A stretch of DNA of 64,000 nt, taken from the NCBI RefSeq assembly GCF_005780165.1, contig NZ_VAUV01000010.1:181610-245609 (forward strand), given 5' to 3'. This DNA is from Phragmitibacter flavus (lineage in GTDB: Bacteria; Verrucomicrobiota; Verrucomicrobiia; Verrucomicrobiales; Verrucomicrobiaceae). Below the pieces are notes generated by a model that was not told the origin of the DNA, searched no databases, and saw only the letters and a program-made list of their open reading frames with translations. The position numbers and the translations under genes were made by a program. Below, in pieces: positions 36,178-45,342 of the stretch; positions within the stretch are counted from its first letter, which is position 1; each line of letters begins with the position of its first letter.

Positions 36178-36268
36178 CCGCGACGTTCCGGCGCTCAGTC
36201 CATGGAGTGCCGAAGTGTCGTCGGCAATCATTGCTCTCTCCCCATCGGATCACCGACGTATCGTCGGT
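36175..36268. repeat. CCGACG-type palindromes, copies B and C
   Basis: Around 36209-36225 an imperfect hairpin (GCCGAAG-TGT-CGTCGGC) follows a CCATGGAG linker, as in copy A at 33109. A further perfect hairpin, ACCGACG-TAT-CGTCGGT, lies at 36252-36268. The block fills the gap between the convergent methyltransferase gene and dnaE. Confidence 0.7.
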
Positions 36269-36285
36269 CATGAACAAATGGGACC

Positions 36286-39200
36286 TCACGCCCCCACAAA
36301 CACCCAACTCCGCAGCGCCTCGCCCGCCACGGCCTCATTCGAAACGCCATAATCCCCTGGCAGCGCCAGCATCGCCCGCTCCCCTGACGCCGTGACCACA
36401 CACAATTTTACCGGCACCTCACCGGGATTTTCCTTCAACAACCGCTCAATCGTCTCCAAATCCCCCACCCCGTGCTTCGCCGCATCGAGCAGCAACACCA
36501 CCGGTTTGTAAAACTTCCTCACCCCGCCCTTTGCCCTTCCAAAGCCATTGCCTCCAGCCCCCTCCACCTTCGACTTGCCCGGCTTCAATGGCTTCACATC
36601 CTGCGCCGTTAACCGCACCATCTCCGTCCGATCATCACGCTCCGACCTCGCCCGCACCCCAATCGTCGCCCCGTCCACCACAAATTCCCGACACTTTTCA
36701 TACGCCTCATTCCACATCACCACCTCGGCCGTGCCGGTAAAATCCTCCATCACAAACGTCGCAAAAGCCCGGTTGTCCTTCTTGGTAAACTTGATCTCCA
36801 GCTTCTGGATGAAACCGGCACAATGCACCGTCACTTTCTCCTCCTTCTGATCCTGCAAATCCGCCAGCGCCGTCACCTTCTTGCTCTCAAACACATGCCG
36901 GAAGTTGTCCAACGGATGCCCAGAGACATAGAAACCCAACAACTCCTTTTCAAACGCCATCACCTCTTCTTTGCTCCACGCCTTGACCGTGCTCTGATGC
37001 GATACCGGTGCCTTCGTCGTCACCATCTCATCATCCCCAAACAAACTCATCACCCCCGACTTTTTCTCCTTCTGCCGGCTCGCCGCCATCTGCAACACGC
37101 CGTCAATCCGATCAAATATCGCCGCGCGATGCTCGCCTGAGAAATCAAGCGCTCCCACTTTAATGAGAGCCTCCATCAACCGCTTGTTCAACTGCCGCGA
37201 ATCCACCCGCGAAGCAAAATCCTCCACGTCCTTGAACGGTCCATGCAACTCCCGTTCCACAATCGCCGACGTCATCGCCGCCTCGCCCACATTCTTCACC
37301 GCCGACAATCCATAACGAATCGCATTCGGCTCCTCACTTCCCTCCACACACTCCGGTGCAAACTTCAAGGCACTCTTGTTCACGTCCGGCGGCAAAATCT
37401 GAATCCCCATCCGCTGACACTCACTGACAAACCCCGCAATCTTATCCGTGCTGTTGACCTCATACGACAACACCGCCGCCATGAACTCGACCGGATAGTT
37501 CGCTTTGAGATAAGCCGTCCGATAAGTCACAATCCCATAAGCCGCCGAGTGCGACTTGTTAAATCCATAACCCGCAAACTTCTCCAACAAGTCGAAGATA
37601 TCATTCGCCTTCTTGGTCGGAATCTGATTGGTCTCCTCACACCCCTTCACAAACAACTCCCGCTGTTTGATCATCTCCTCCAGCTTCTTCTTACCCATCG
37701 CACGACGCAACAAATCCGCCGCCCCCAGCGTGAATCCCGCCAGCAAGTTGGCCGCCTTCTGCACCTGTTCCTGATAAATCAGAATCCCGTAAGTTTCCTT
37801 GCTGACATCCTCCAGCAACGGATGCAGATACTCCACCTTCTCCGTCCCCTTCTTACGCGCAATGAATGACGGAATCAGATCCATCGGGCCCGGACGATAC
37901 AACGCCAGCAACGCAATGATCTCCTCAATGCGGTCCGGCTCCAGTTGCCGACACGTGTTCGACATCCCGCCAGATTCCATTTGGAACACCGCGATCGTCT
38001 CGCCCTTCTTCAGAAGCTCATAAGTCGCCGCATCATCCAGCGGCACCGCATCCAGATCAAAGCCCGGATTTCTCAACCTCACAAAATCCACCGCATCCTT
38101 GATCACCGTCAAGGTCTTCAACCCCAGGAAGTCCATCTTCAACATGCCCACATCCGTTAGCGGACCCATCGCAAACTGCGCCACCACCTCATCTTCACTT
38201 CCACGAGTTAATGGAATAAAATTGTCCAGCGGCTGATCCCCAATCACAATCCCCGCTGCATGGATCCCTGCGTTCCGTGACAACCCTTCAAGAAACGTCG
38301 CATACTGCCACAACTGCTGCGCATTCGCGTCTGTCTCCAGATACACCTTCAGCTCAGGATTCTGCTCCCGGGCTTTCGCCAGCGTCATCTTCAAATCCGC
38401 CGGAATCATCTTTGCCAAGCGATCCGCATCGCCATAACTCCACCCCAACACCCGGCCAACATCGCGCACCACACTCTTCGCGCCCATCGTTCCAAAGGTG
38501 ATGATGTGGCTCACCGACCGCTCGCCATAATGCTGCCGCACATACTCAATCACCTCCGGCCTGCGTGTCTGGCAAAAGTCAATGTCCACATCCGGTGGCG
38601 ACACCCGCTCAGGGTTCAAGAACCGTTCAAAGATCAACCCAAAACGGATCGGACAAAGATCCGTGATCCCCAACGCATAAGCCACCAGCGATCCCGCCGC
38701 CGAACCACGTCCCGGCCCCACTGGAATGCCATGATCCCGAGCCCACTTGATAAAATCCCAAACGATCAAGAAATACGACGTGAAGTTCATCTGGTTGATG
38801 ACCCCCAGCTCATACTCCAATCGCTCCGTCAGCAACGCATCCTCATGCGCCCGCTCCTTGCCATACCGCTGCTCCATCCCGGCGATGCACATCTTCCGCA
38901 AATACTCCCCACGCTCCGATCCATCCGGCGGAGTGAACTGCGGATACTTCTCAATGCTCGCCGCATCCAGCTTCATCGTCACATTGCACTTCTCCGCAAT
39001 CTCCAAAGTCGCATCACACGCCTCTGGAAACTCCGCAAACAACTGCCGCATCTGCTCCGCCGTCTTGAAATACACCTCCTCTGAATAGTGCAGCCGCTTC
39101 TCGTCATGCACGTTCGCGCCCGTGCCGATGCAGATCATCACATCATGCGCCTCATGATCCGCCTTGTTCAAAAAATGCACATCATTCGCCGCCACCAGCT

Positions 39201-39804
39201 TCAGCCCAAACTCCTTCGAAAACCTCGCCAGCGTCTCCATGATGCGCCGTTGCTGATCCATCCCATGGTTGTGGATCTCCAGATAAAAATTCTCGCGCCC
39301 AAAAATGTCGATGAACTCCTCGACGCTCTTGCGTGCCTCGTCCTCCCGATCCGACAAAATGAACTCATTGATCTCCCCCACCAAACACCCGCTCAAACAA
39401 ATCAACCCCTTCGCATGCTCCCTCAGCGCGTCCTTGTCCACCCTCGGCTTCGAATACATCCCATCCAGGTGCGCCTTCGTCACCAGCTTCACCAAATTCG
39501 CATACCCCTCGTTCGTCGCCGCCAGCAACGTCAGATGCGAACTGCGCTTGCGCCCCGCCACATCCTTCTTGTCGGCCATCGATCCCGGCGCCAGATAAGC
39601 CTCACAGCCAATGATCGGCTTCACCCCCGCCTTGTGCGCTGCCTGATAGAACTCAATGGCCCCGAACAGGTTGCCATGATCCGTCATTGCCACCGCCGGC
39701 ATCCCCAACTGCTTCACCCGCGCCATCAAATCCGGAATCCTCACCGCCCCATCGAGCATCGAGTATTCCGTATGTAAATGAAGGTGAACGAACGAATCTG
39801 CCAT
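36286..39804 (-). CDS. dnaE: DNA polymerase III alpha subunit
   Basis: 1172 residues from ATG 39804 (a GTG at 39816 is possible), the usual DnaE length. The N-terminal PHP domain starts FVHLHLHTEYSMLDG. Palm catalytic aspartates are Asp405 and Asp407 in PPDVDIDF; GPGRGSAAGSLVAYAL precedes them. The tandem helix-hairpin-helix and OB-fold regions follow (VHCAGFIQKLEI for the OB start). It is the replicative polymerase catalytic subunit. The gene stands alone on the minus strand, with palindromic repeats beyond its stop. Confidence 0.96.
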   Translation of the reverse strand: MADSFVHLHLHTEYSMLDGAVRIPDLMARVKQLGMPAVAMTDHGNLFGAIEFYQAAHKAGVKPIIGCEAYLAPGSMADKKDVAGRKRSSHLTLLAATNEGYANLVKLVTKAHLDGMYSKPRVDKDALREHAKGLICLSGCLVGEINEFILSDREDEARKSVEEFIDIFGRENFYLEIHNHGMDQQRRIMETLARFSKEFGLKLVAANDVHFLNKADHEAHDVMICIGTGANVHDEKRLHYSEEVYFKTAEQMRQLFAEFPEACDATLEIAEKCNVTMKLDAASIEKYPQFTPPDGSERGEYLRKMCIAGMEQRYGKERAHEDALLTERLEYELGVINQMNFTSYFLIVWDFIKWARDHGIPVGPGRGSAAGSLVAYALGITDLCPIRFGLIFERFLNPERVSPPDVDIDFCQTRRPEVIEYVRQHYGERSVSHIITFGTMGAKSVVRDVGRVLGWSYGDADRLAKMIPADLKMTLAKAREQNPELKVYLETDANAQQLWQYATFLEGLSRNAGIHAAGIVIGDQPLDNFIPLTRGSEDEVVAQFAMGPLTDVGMLKMDFLGLKTLTVIKDAVDFVRLRNPGFDLDAVPLDDAATYELLKKGETIAVFQMESGGMSNTCRQLEPDRIEEIIALLALYRPGPMDLIPSFIARKKGTEKVEYLHPLLEDVSKETYGILIYQEQVQKAANLLAGFTLGAADLLRRAMGKKKLEEMIKQRELFVKGCEETNQIPTKKANDIFDLLEKFAGYGFNKSHSAAYGIVTYRTAYLKANYPVEFMAAVLSYEVNSTDKIAGFVSECQRMGIQILPPDVNKSALKFAPECVEGSEEPNAIRYGLSAVKNVGEAAMTSAIVERELHGPFKDVEDFASRVDSRQLNKRLMEALIKVGALDFSGEHRAAIFDRIDGVLQMAASRQKEKKSGVMSLFGDDEMVTTKAPVSHQSTVKAWSKEEVMAFEKELLGFYVSGHPLDNFRHVFESKKVTALADLQDQKEEKVTVHCAGFIQKLEIKFTKKDNRAFATFVMEDFTGTAEVVMWNEAYEKCREFVVDGATIGVRARSERDDRTEMVRLTAQDVKPLKPGKSKVEGAGGNGFGRAKGGVRKFYKPVVLLLDAAKHGVGDLETIERLLKENPGEVPVKLCVVTASGERAMLALPGDYGVSNEAVAGEALRSWVFVGA

Positions 39805-39932
39805 CGTCCAACTCACATAAAACAGCTATTCCCCCCGCGCAACCCTCACCCCCGAAAAGGATTTCTGACAGCCCGCTCGAAGAACCCGCGATCATTCATC
39901 TCGTCTCGAGAAAACCGCCCTCCAGAATCGAC

Positions 39933-40103
39933 CTAATCCACTTTCTTCATCAGATCCGCCGTCCTCTGATTCTGCTCCTTTGGTTCTGACAACCCCGCCA
40001 GCCATTCACGGAACATCTGATTGAGCGTCATCCTGCGTTCGCGAGCAACAGCCCGCCCCTGCTCGATCAAAGACTCCTCGACTCTGAAGGTGATCTTTTT
40101 CAT
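39933..40103 (-). CDS. Small ribbon-helix-helix antitoxin-like protein (orphan)
   Basis: 56 residues from ATG 40103. The start MKKITFRVEESLIEQGRAVARERRMTL has the beta-strand plus helix pattern of ribbon-helix-helix DNA-binding antitoxins, followed by NQMFREWLAG and a charged tail ending KKVD. Such proteins normally precede a PIN-domain toxin. Here only 128 bp separate it from dnaE and no toxin frame is present, so it appears to be a solitary regulator or the remainder of a lost pair. A GGTGA sits just before the ATG. Confidence 0.65.
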   Translation of the reverse strand: MKKITFRVEESLIEQGRAVARERRMTLNQMFREWLAGLSEPKEQNQRTADLMKKVD

Positions 40104-40157
40104 TTCACCCCAGGATGATGCACACAAGAACACTGTCAATTAGATTAAAACTCTGAC

Positions 40158-40784
40158 CTACGTCCCCATCAACCGGTCCCCGAAGTCCCCAATCCCCGGC
40201 AAAATATACTTCTGCTCATTCAAACACCGATCCAGCACCGCCGTATAAATCATCACCCTCGGCTCCTTCTCTTCAATCATCGCCACCCCTTCCGGTGCCG
40301 CAATGATGCTCAACACCCGCAGATCCCGGGCCCCCACCGCCCGCGCCTCACCAATCGCATGCAATAAACTTCCTCCAGTCGCCAGCATCGGATCAACAAT
40401 GATCACCGTTTGATCCGTGATCTCCGGAATGTTCGAATAATAACACCTCGGCAGCGCCGTCACATGATCCCGCTCCACTCCCAGATGACCAACCTGCGCC
40501 TCCGGCATCAACTCCAAAATCGGTGGCACCATCCCCAGTCCCGCCCGCAATACCGGAATAATCACCACCCCACTTCCCAACACCGCTCCCTCGCAATCCT
40601 CCAGCGGAGTCTGCACCTCACAAGACCTAAGCATCAGATCCCGCGTCGCCTCCAAAAACAGCACCGCCGTCAGCCGATTGCAAAGACTTCGAAACCGCGC
40701 CGTCTCCGTTTTCACATCACGAAGTTCCGCCACCCAAACCTGGGCCAGCGAATGTTGGAGGATTTGCAGTGGCATCACCATCAT
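40158..40784 (-). CDS. upp: Uracil phosphoribosyltransferase
   Basis: 208 residues. It converts uracil and PRPP to UMP (pyrimidine salvage). The PRPP loop is IIVDPMLATGGSLLHAI, and the uracil-binding C-terminal signature is PGIGDFGDRLMGT. Conserved Arg-bearing segments LRAGLGM and LRDVKT are also seen. Three closely spaced ATG codons (40784, 40781, 40775) could start it. It is upstream of the RHH gene on the same strand, 54 bp apart. Confidence 0.94.
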   Translation of the reverse strand: MMVMPLQILQHSLAQVWVAELRDVKTETARFRSLCNRLTAVLFLEATRDLMLRSCEVQTPLEDCEGAVLGSGVVIIPVLRAGLGMVPPILELMPEAQVGHLGVERDHVTALPRCYYSNIPEITDQTVIIVDPMLATGGSLLHAIGEARAVGARDLRVLSIIAAPEGVAMIEEKEPRVMIYTAVLDRCLNEQKYILPGIGDFGDRLMGT

Positions 40785-40830
40785 TCAAGCAAACCCAATG
40801 CCACCACACAAGCCCACAAGCCAGCGGACC

Positions 40831-40847
40831 GCGAAGTTGCACTTCGC
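40831..40847. repeat. Palindrome GCGAAGT-TGC-ACTTCGC
   Basis: Perfect 7-bp stem with a TGC loop between upp and the large haem-binding gene. A copy with a longer loop is at 12182. It shares the TGC loop with the CACAGGCT family although its stem is different. Confidence 0.6.
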
Positions 40848-40888
40848 CCCAGACCCGCTCCCGAAATTTTTGACTTCCGACTTCCGAC

Positions 40889-43800
40889 TTATTTCAACGT
40901 CGCCAGATACGCCACCAAATCCCGGATCTCCTGTTTCGTCAGCAACGCGAACATCGGTGGCATCGAGGAAATCGCCGGTGTGCGCGATGCGATGTCCGCC
41001 AACTGCACCTTCACCTCTTTCCCTTCCCCATCCAAAATCGTCACCGACTGCGCATCCTCCGCCTTCAAAATCCCTGCCAGCGACGAACCATCCTTCAACG
41101 TCACCGACGCGATCCCATAACCAGGAGCAATGACCGCGCTCGGATTGATCACGCTTTCCAGCAACTTCTCCTTCGGCAAGCGGCCCGCAATCTTGCTCAA
41201 TTCTGGCCCTGCCAATCCACCGCCACCACTCACCTTGTGACAGCGCATGCACTGAGCCGCCGTGTGATTCGCAAACAAATCCTTTCCACGCACCGGGTCC
41301 CCCCCATCCAGACTCACATCAAAAGCCGCAAACATGTTGTCCGCCGGCAATCTCGCCTGCCACGCCGTCAGCTTCTCCTTCGCTGCCGGAACCGTCTCCG
41401 CTGCCGTCAGCACATCCAGCTTCAACGTTGAAGGCAACCTGCCCGCCAGCAACTCGTCCATCAGCCCCACCACCGCCATCTGCGCTCGGTCGTCCTTCAT
41501 CGCCGCCAATGCCGCAACCGCCTGCTGCTGCTGCGCCGTCTTGCCCGACTTCACCACCTCACCCAACACCTTCACGGCTTTGTCCGCATCCGTCTCCGCA
41601 AGAAGAATGGCCGCCGCAATGCGCAGCTCCGCAGGTGACCCCGCCGCCGCCGATATCTCCAACCCTTCGCCCAGCGCCGCATCCTTCTCCTGCGCCAACA
41701 GCCGCAACGCCTCCGAACGTGTCGAAGCATCACGCTTCCCATCCTTCAGCAAACTCACCAGCAAACTCCCCGGCAACTTGGCTCGCAAAGCCAACGCCGC
41801 CCGCAATGCCTCGTCCGCCACCTTGCCCGTTGTTCCCAACAGCTCCAACAAATGTGGACTCAATGCTGCCAGCGCCGGTGCCACATCGCGTTTTTCCAAA
41901 GGCCGATGAAATCCCACCACCCGCTCAAAAGGCGAAGGTTCCGCCCAATGCGCCAGCAAAAACAACGCCTCCCGACGAGACGCCTCAGGAGCCTTCGCAT
42001 TCGATGCCCATTCCGACAACACCTTGGCATCGCCTACCCGCATCGCCGCATTCACCGCCCGCAAAGTCAACGCCTGTCCGGCCCCGACCGTTTTCTCATT
42101 TGCAAGCACAGCAGCCAAAGCAGGCAATGCCTCCACCACATTCGCATCATAAATTGCCCGCGCCGTTTCCGTCACCACCAAATCATCCTCATCCGCCAAA
42201 AATTCACGTAACTCCGGTGCCAGCAAACGCCTCAACGCCAGCACTGCGCCCATCCTCACCGACCGGTTCTCATGCTTGCTCAGCCCCGCCAAAGCCGCCC
42301 TATCACCTACCCCCGACAACAGCATGCTCATCGCGTGGCGCAACACCACATCCTTGTCCGCATTCTTCGCCCAAACCGCCACCGCCACCTCCTGCGCCTT
42401 TCTCTTCAGAACCGCATCCTTGGAATCCGCCAACTGCTTGCCCAGCGCAATTCCCAACTCTGCAAACACCGCCGCTTCCTGCTCCAGCTCAAACCTCGCC
42501 AACAACGCTCCAGCGATCGGCTCCCCCTTCAAGTCTCCCAACGTCTTCGCCACCTGCGTCCGCAAATTCACGTCCGCGTCATCCAACATCGGCACCAAAA
42601 CCTCCACCACTTCCGTCACCTGATGCCGCAACGAACCCAACCCCCACACCCCGTGCAAACGCGCCGGAACCGTCACGCCCTCCTTCGCCTGCTTCACAAA
42701 AACCGCCAGCACTTCATCCCCACCCTTCTCCGCCAACGCATACTGCACCCGCAAACGCACCCGCATGTCCGCATGATTCAAAAGCCCCGCCAGATCCACC
42801 ACATCCCGTTTCGCAAACCCCTCCTCAAAAATTTCCTTTACCTCCAACACCTTCGCGTCCTTCACCAACTTCTCATCCGCCACCGCAAAAATGTAACCCT
42901 CATTCTTGCCCGTCCATCCATCGATAAAATCACTCACATAAAACCGGCCATCCGGCGCAAAATCACAATCCGTCGCCAGCACGTTCCACACGAACTTGTC
43001 GATCTTCTTCATCGCAAACCCCGCCCCATTCCGCTCCACACTAAAATTCCACACCCCACTGTTCGCCGCCGCCCCTTTAAAATCACAAATAAAGAACGAA
43101 TCCGCATACTTCTCATCCCCAATCGCTGTCACCCCGGGATAATAAACCAGCCCACTCGGACCATCCGTGATGTGCGCCACCGGCGGCAAAATCCACGCGG
43201 CCTGCTCCGGGGTCTGCAAATGCCACAGGCCCTCCGCGTCCCATGGACCCCGACCATACTTCCCGCCTTCCGTAATCGCTGGGGTTCCATACTGATACGT
43301 CATGCACCAACCCGTATCGCCCCCCTCCACCACATGCACCAGCCTCGCCCGGTCACCCGAGTCCCCATTGTTATCCACCGTGAACAAATTTCCCAACGCA
43401 TCAAACGCCAGCTCCTGCGGATTCCTCAAACCCTTCGCAAACACCTCAAGCCCGGTCCCATCCGGCCAGCAACGGAACACCGCCCCACGTCCATCATCCA
43501 TCGGATCCCGCAACCGCGATCCATCCGGCATCGGGATGTTGTAACCCCGGTCCGCCATGCTGAAATACAACCGTCCATCCGGACCCCACACCAGCCCATG
43601 CAAATCATGACCGCGAAACGCGTCGCGCACACCGAACCCCGTGAACACCTTGTCCTTCACCTCCGCCTTTCCATCCCCGTCCTTGTCACTCAGCTTCCAG
43701 ACATGAGGAATGCAAGTGAACCACACCTCCCCATCTTTAACGATCAATCCCGCCGCCGTTCCATCCAGCACTTCGTTAAACGGGCCTGCAAAATCCGTGG

Positions 43801-44221
43801 TCAAATCCGCCACCCCGTCGCCATTGCTGTCCGCAATCATCCGCACCATCTCCCCCGCCCCCGTGAAGGTCGTCAATGGCGTCCGATGCTGCCACTTCTC
43901 ATATTTTTTGACCCGATCCTCCACCGACTGCGCCTTCACATCGTCCTCCAGCCAATAAGCATGCGCCCGGTTGTCCGGCACTCCCACGCCCTGACGATGC
44001 GTCTCCGCCAAAAACATCCGCCCCTTCTCATCAAACGCAAAAGCCACCGGATTCGCCAGCATTGCCGCCCCCGCCCAAACCTCCGCCTTCAGCTCCGGCG
44101 GCACCGTGATGTTGTTCTGCTTCGACTTCGTCACCGCTCCCCCACCGTCTCCCAACTCTGCCCCCATGAGCATCGAAACCGTCAACAAAACCGTCAAATG
44201 GGTGATCCTGGATAAAAACAT
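40889..44221 (-). CDS. Large exported PVC-type haem-binding protein with beta-propeller and HEAT repeats
   Basis: 1110 residues from ATG 44221, with a signal peptide (residues 1-20). Order of parts: an NHL/PQQ-like beta-propeller of the PVC membrane-bound-dehydrogenase type (about 30-450), with HDLHGLVWGPDGRLYFSMADRG and GLRNPQELAFDALGNLF. An Ala/Leu-rich helical HEAT-like region follows (about 470-920). The last part is a cytochrome-c-like domain with CMRCHKVSGGGGLAGPEL and MPPMFALLTKQEIRDLVAYLATL, which binds one haem covalently. Proteins of this layout are characteristic of Planctomycetes and Verrucomicrobia, and may oxidise sugars in the periplasm; substrates are mostly unknown. Confidence 0.85.
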   Translation of the reverse strand: MFLSRITHLTVLLTVSMLMGAELGDGGGAVTKSKQNNITVPPELKAEVWAGAAMLANPVAFAFDEKGRMFLAETHRQGVGVPDNRAHAYWLEDDVKAQSVEDRVKKYEKWQHRTPLTTFTGAGEMVRMIADSNGDGVADLTTDFAGPFNEVLDGTAAGLIVKDGEVWFTCIPHVWKLSDKDGDGKAEVKDKVFTGFGVRDAFRGHDLHGLVWGPDGRLYFSMADRGYNIPMPDGSRLRDPMDDGRGAVFRCWPDGTGLEVFAKGLRNPQELAFDALGNLFTVDNNGDSGDRARLVHVVEGGDTGWCMTYQYGTPAITEGGKYGRGPWDAEGLWHLQTPEQAAWILPPVAHITDGPSGLVYYPGVTAIGDEKYADSFFICDFKGAAANSGVWNFSVERNGAGFAMKKIDKFVWNVLATDCDFAPDGRFYVSDFIDGWTGKNEGYIFAVADEKLVKDAKVLEVKEIFEEGFAKRDVVDLAGLLNHADMRVRLRVQYALAEKGGDEVLAVFVKQAKEGVTVPARLHGVWGLGSLRHQVTEVVEVLVPMLDDADVNLRTQVAKTLGDLKGEPIAGALLARFELEQEAAVFAELGIALGKQLADSKDAVLKRKAQEVAVAVWAKNADKDVVLRHAMSMLLSGVGDRAALAGLSKHENRSVRMGAVLALRRLLAPELREFLADEDDLVVTETARAIYDANVVEALPALAAVLANEKTVGAGQALTLRAVNAAMRVGDAKVLSEWASNAKAPEASRREALFLLAHWAEPSPFERVVGFHRPLEKRDVAPALAALSPHLLELLGTTGKVADEALRAALALRAKLPGSLLVSLLKDGKRDASTRSEALRLLAQEKDAALGEGLEISAAAGSPAELRIAAAILLAETDADKAVKVLGEVVKSGKTAQQQQAVAALAAMKDDRAQMAVVGLMDELLAGRLPSTLKLDVLTAAETVPAAKEKLTAWQARLPADNMFAAFDVSLDGGDPVRGKDLFANHTAAQCMRCHKVSGGGGLAGPELSKIAGRLPKEKLLESVINPSAVIAPGYGIASVTLKDGSSLAGILKAEDAQSVTILDGEGKEVKVQLADIASRTPAISSMPPMFALLTKQEIRDLVAYLATLK

Positions 44222-44283
44222 AATCAGAAGAGCGACGAACCAAGCAGGAATACGCCTCCCACGCAACCTCGGTCCACGCAAAA

Positions 44284-44312
44284 TTGACAGGTAATACCCC
44301 TCATGGTATTAC
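44284..44312 (+). promoter_or_regulatory. vapBC promoter with embedded operator, predicted leaderless
   Basis: A consensus -35 TTGACA (44284-44289) is followed after exactly 17 bp by TATTAC (44307-44312), a fair -10. A perfect 8-bp inverted repeat GTAATACC-N6-GGTATTAC (44291-44298 and 44305-44312) fills the spacer and the -10, as expected for toxin-antitoxin autorepression. Transcription would start about 7 bp later, at or near the antitoxin ATG (44319), and no Shine-Dalgarno site is present. Confidence 0.75.
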
Positions 44313-44318
44313 TTTGCC

Positions 44319-44558
44319 ATGAAGGTCACCGTCAAAGGCCAGATCACCATCCCTCTCGCCATTCGCGAACACTACGGATTCTATCCCGGCGCCGAAGTCA
44401 AAATTGTCACCCGCAACGGACAGGCCGTCATTGAAAAATGCGACTACAATGATCAGTCCGATCAAATCAATGCCTGGCTCGACCGCTTTGCAGGATCTGC
44501 TACCAACAAAAGCATGACCACGGATGAAATCATGGCCATGACCCGCGGCGAGGACTGA
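44319..44558 (+). CDS. vapB: AbrB/MazE-fold antitoxin (VapB-type)
   Basis: 79 residues. N-terminal swapped-hairpin AbrB DNA-binding domain: MKVTVKGQITIPLAIREHYGFYPGAEVKIV. The C-terminal half (LDRFAGSATNKSMTTDEIMAMTRG) would wrap the toxin. It binds the inverted repeat in its own promoter by analogy with other VapB proteins. The toxin gene follows after one base pair. The ATG lies at the predicted transcript start. Confidence 0.88.
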   Translation: MKVTVKGQITIPLAIREHYGFYPGAEVKIVTRNGQAVIEKCDYNDQSDQINAWLDRFAGSATNKSMTTDEIMAMTRGED

Positions 44559-44559
44559 A

Positions 44560-44958
44560 ATGATCCTCGTTGACACCAATGTTCTCCTCGATCTGGCCAA
44601 CCTCGACCCAAACTGGGCACCTTGGTCACGTTCGGCCCTTGGCAATGCTCTTCACAAAGGCTCCGTCGGTATCAACATCATCATCTACACCGAGCTCCTG
44701 CCGTCTTATCGCGACCCTGAAGAACTTGACCGAGCACTCTCGCACATTCAAATCAAACGCCTCCCCCTCCCCTACTCCGCCGCCTTCCCCGCCTCGCGAG
44801 CCTTCCTGGCCTACCGCAAATCCGGCGGCAAGCGCAACGCCCCGCTGCCCGACTTCTTCATCGGAGCCCACGCCGAAGCCGAAGGCCACACCATCCTCAC
44901 CCGCGATCCCGCCCGCTACCGCCAATACTTCCCCACCGTCAATCTCATCTGCCCTTGA
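44560..44958 (+). CDS. vapC: PIN-domain toxin (VapC-type RNase)
   Basis: 132 residues. PIN nuclease acidic residues are Asp5 (ILVDTNVLLDL), Glu45 (YTELL), Asp98 (LPDFFIGAHA) and Asp116 (TRDPARY), the full Mg2+-binding set. VapC toxins cut tRNA or rRNA when their antitoxin is degraded. Position directly after the antitoxin gene supports the pair. The composite repeat at 44959 begins at the base after its stop codon. Confidence 0.9.
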   Translation: MILVDTNVLLDLANLDPNWAPWSRSALGNALHKGSVGINIIIYTELLPSYRDPEELDRALSHIQIKRLPLPYSAAFPASRAFLAYRKSGGKRNAPLPDFFIGAHAEAEGHTILTRDPARYRQYFPTVNLICP

Positions 44959-45005
44959 GTGACACAGGCTTGCAGCCTGTGGGTTCGACGGGCATTCTGC
45001 CCGTC
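44959..45005. repeat. Composite palindromic repeat, copy 2 (two hairpins)
   Basis: Hairpin 1 is CACAGGCT-TGC-AGCCTGTG (44963-44981), identical to copy 1. Hairpin 2 is GACGGGCA-TTC-TGCCCGTC (44987-45005): compared with copy 1 the outer stem bases changed on both arms so that pairing is kept. It abuts the vapC stop. Confidence 0.88.
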
Positions 45006-45342
45006 CGTCGTTTCCATCGTCCTTGAACTCCCCCCATTTACCGCCGGAGGAGGGCTCCAGTTGGTGGTTGTGCTCCAGTTCTCATCTCCCTCGGCTCGCC
45101 CCAAGTCCAGTCGACGGCGAACAGCAGTTTGATGTCGAATAAACAAACACCCCCGATCACTCCCACCAAAGCACCACTCTGGGAGCAACAACAAAACCAG
45201 AATAGGGGGACATCCAACAGCTCTACCAAATTCACTTCAGCGAACAACCAAAAAACCTCTGAAGCGCCCCGCCGCGTCATGCTTCATTCCCCCATGGCAC
45301 CATGGAACGCATTCTGCTTGCAGCCCCTCATACACAACTTCT
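45006..45342. other. Intergenic stretch without a supported gene
   Basis: Between the repeat after vapC and the coiled-coil gene lie about 340 bp. Short frames exist on both strands (for example minus-strand 45038-45280, 80 codons), but none has family-like sequence or a convincing start. I see no RNA gene or terminator. The promoter of the coiled-coil gene presumably lies in its right half. Confidence 0.5.

Noticed and set aside
42272..44215. 647-codon plus-strand frame opposite the haem-binding/HEAT gene
   Set aside because: Arg/His/Pro-rich antisense artefact; the minus-strand gene has signal peptide, propeller and CxxCH motifs.
45038..45280. 80-codon minus-strand frame before the coiled-coil gene
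   Set aside because: Trp/Cys-rich, no recognisable domain, no promoter or start evidence.
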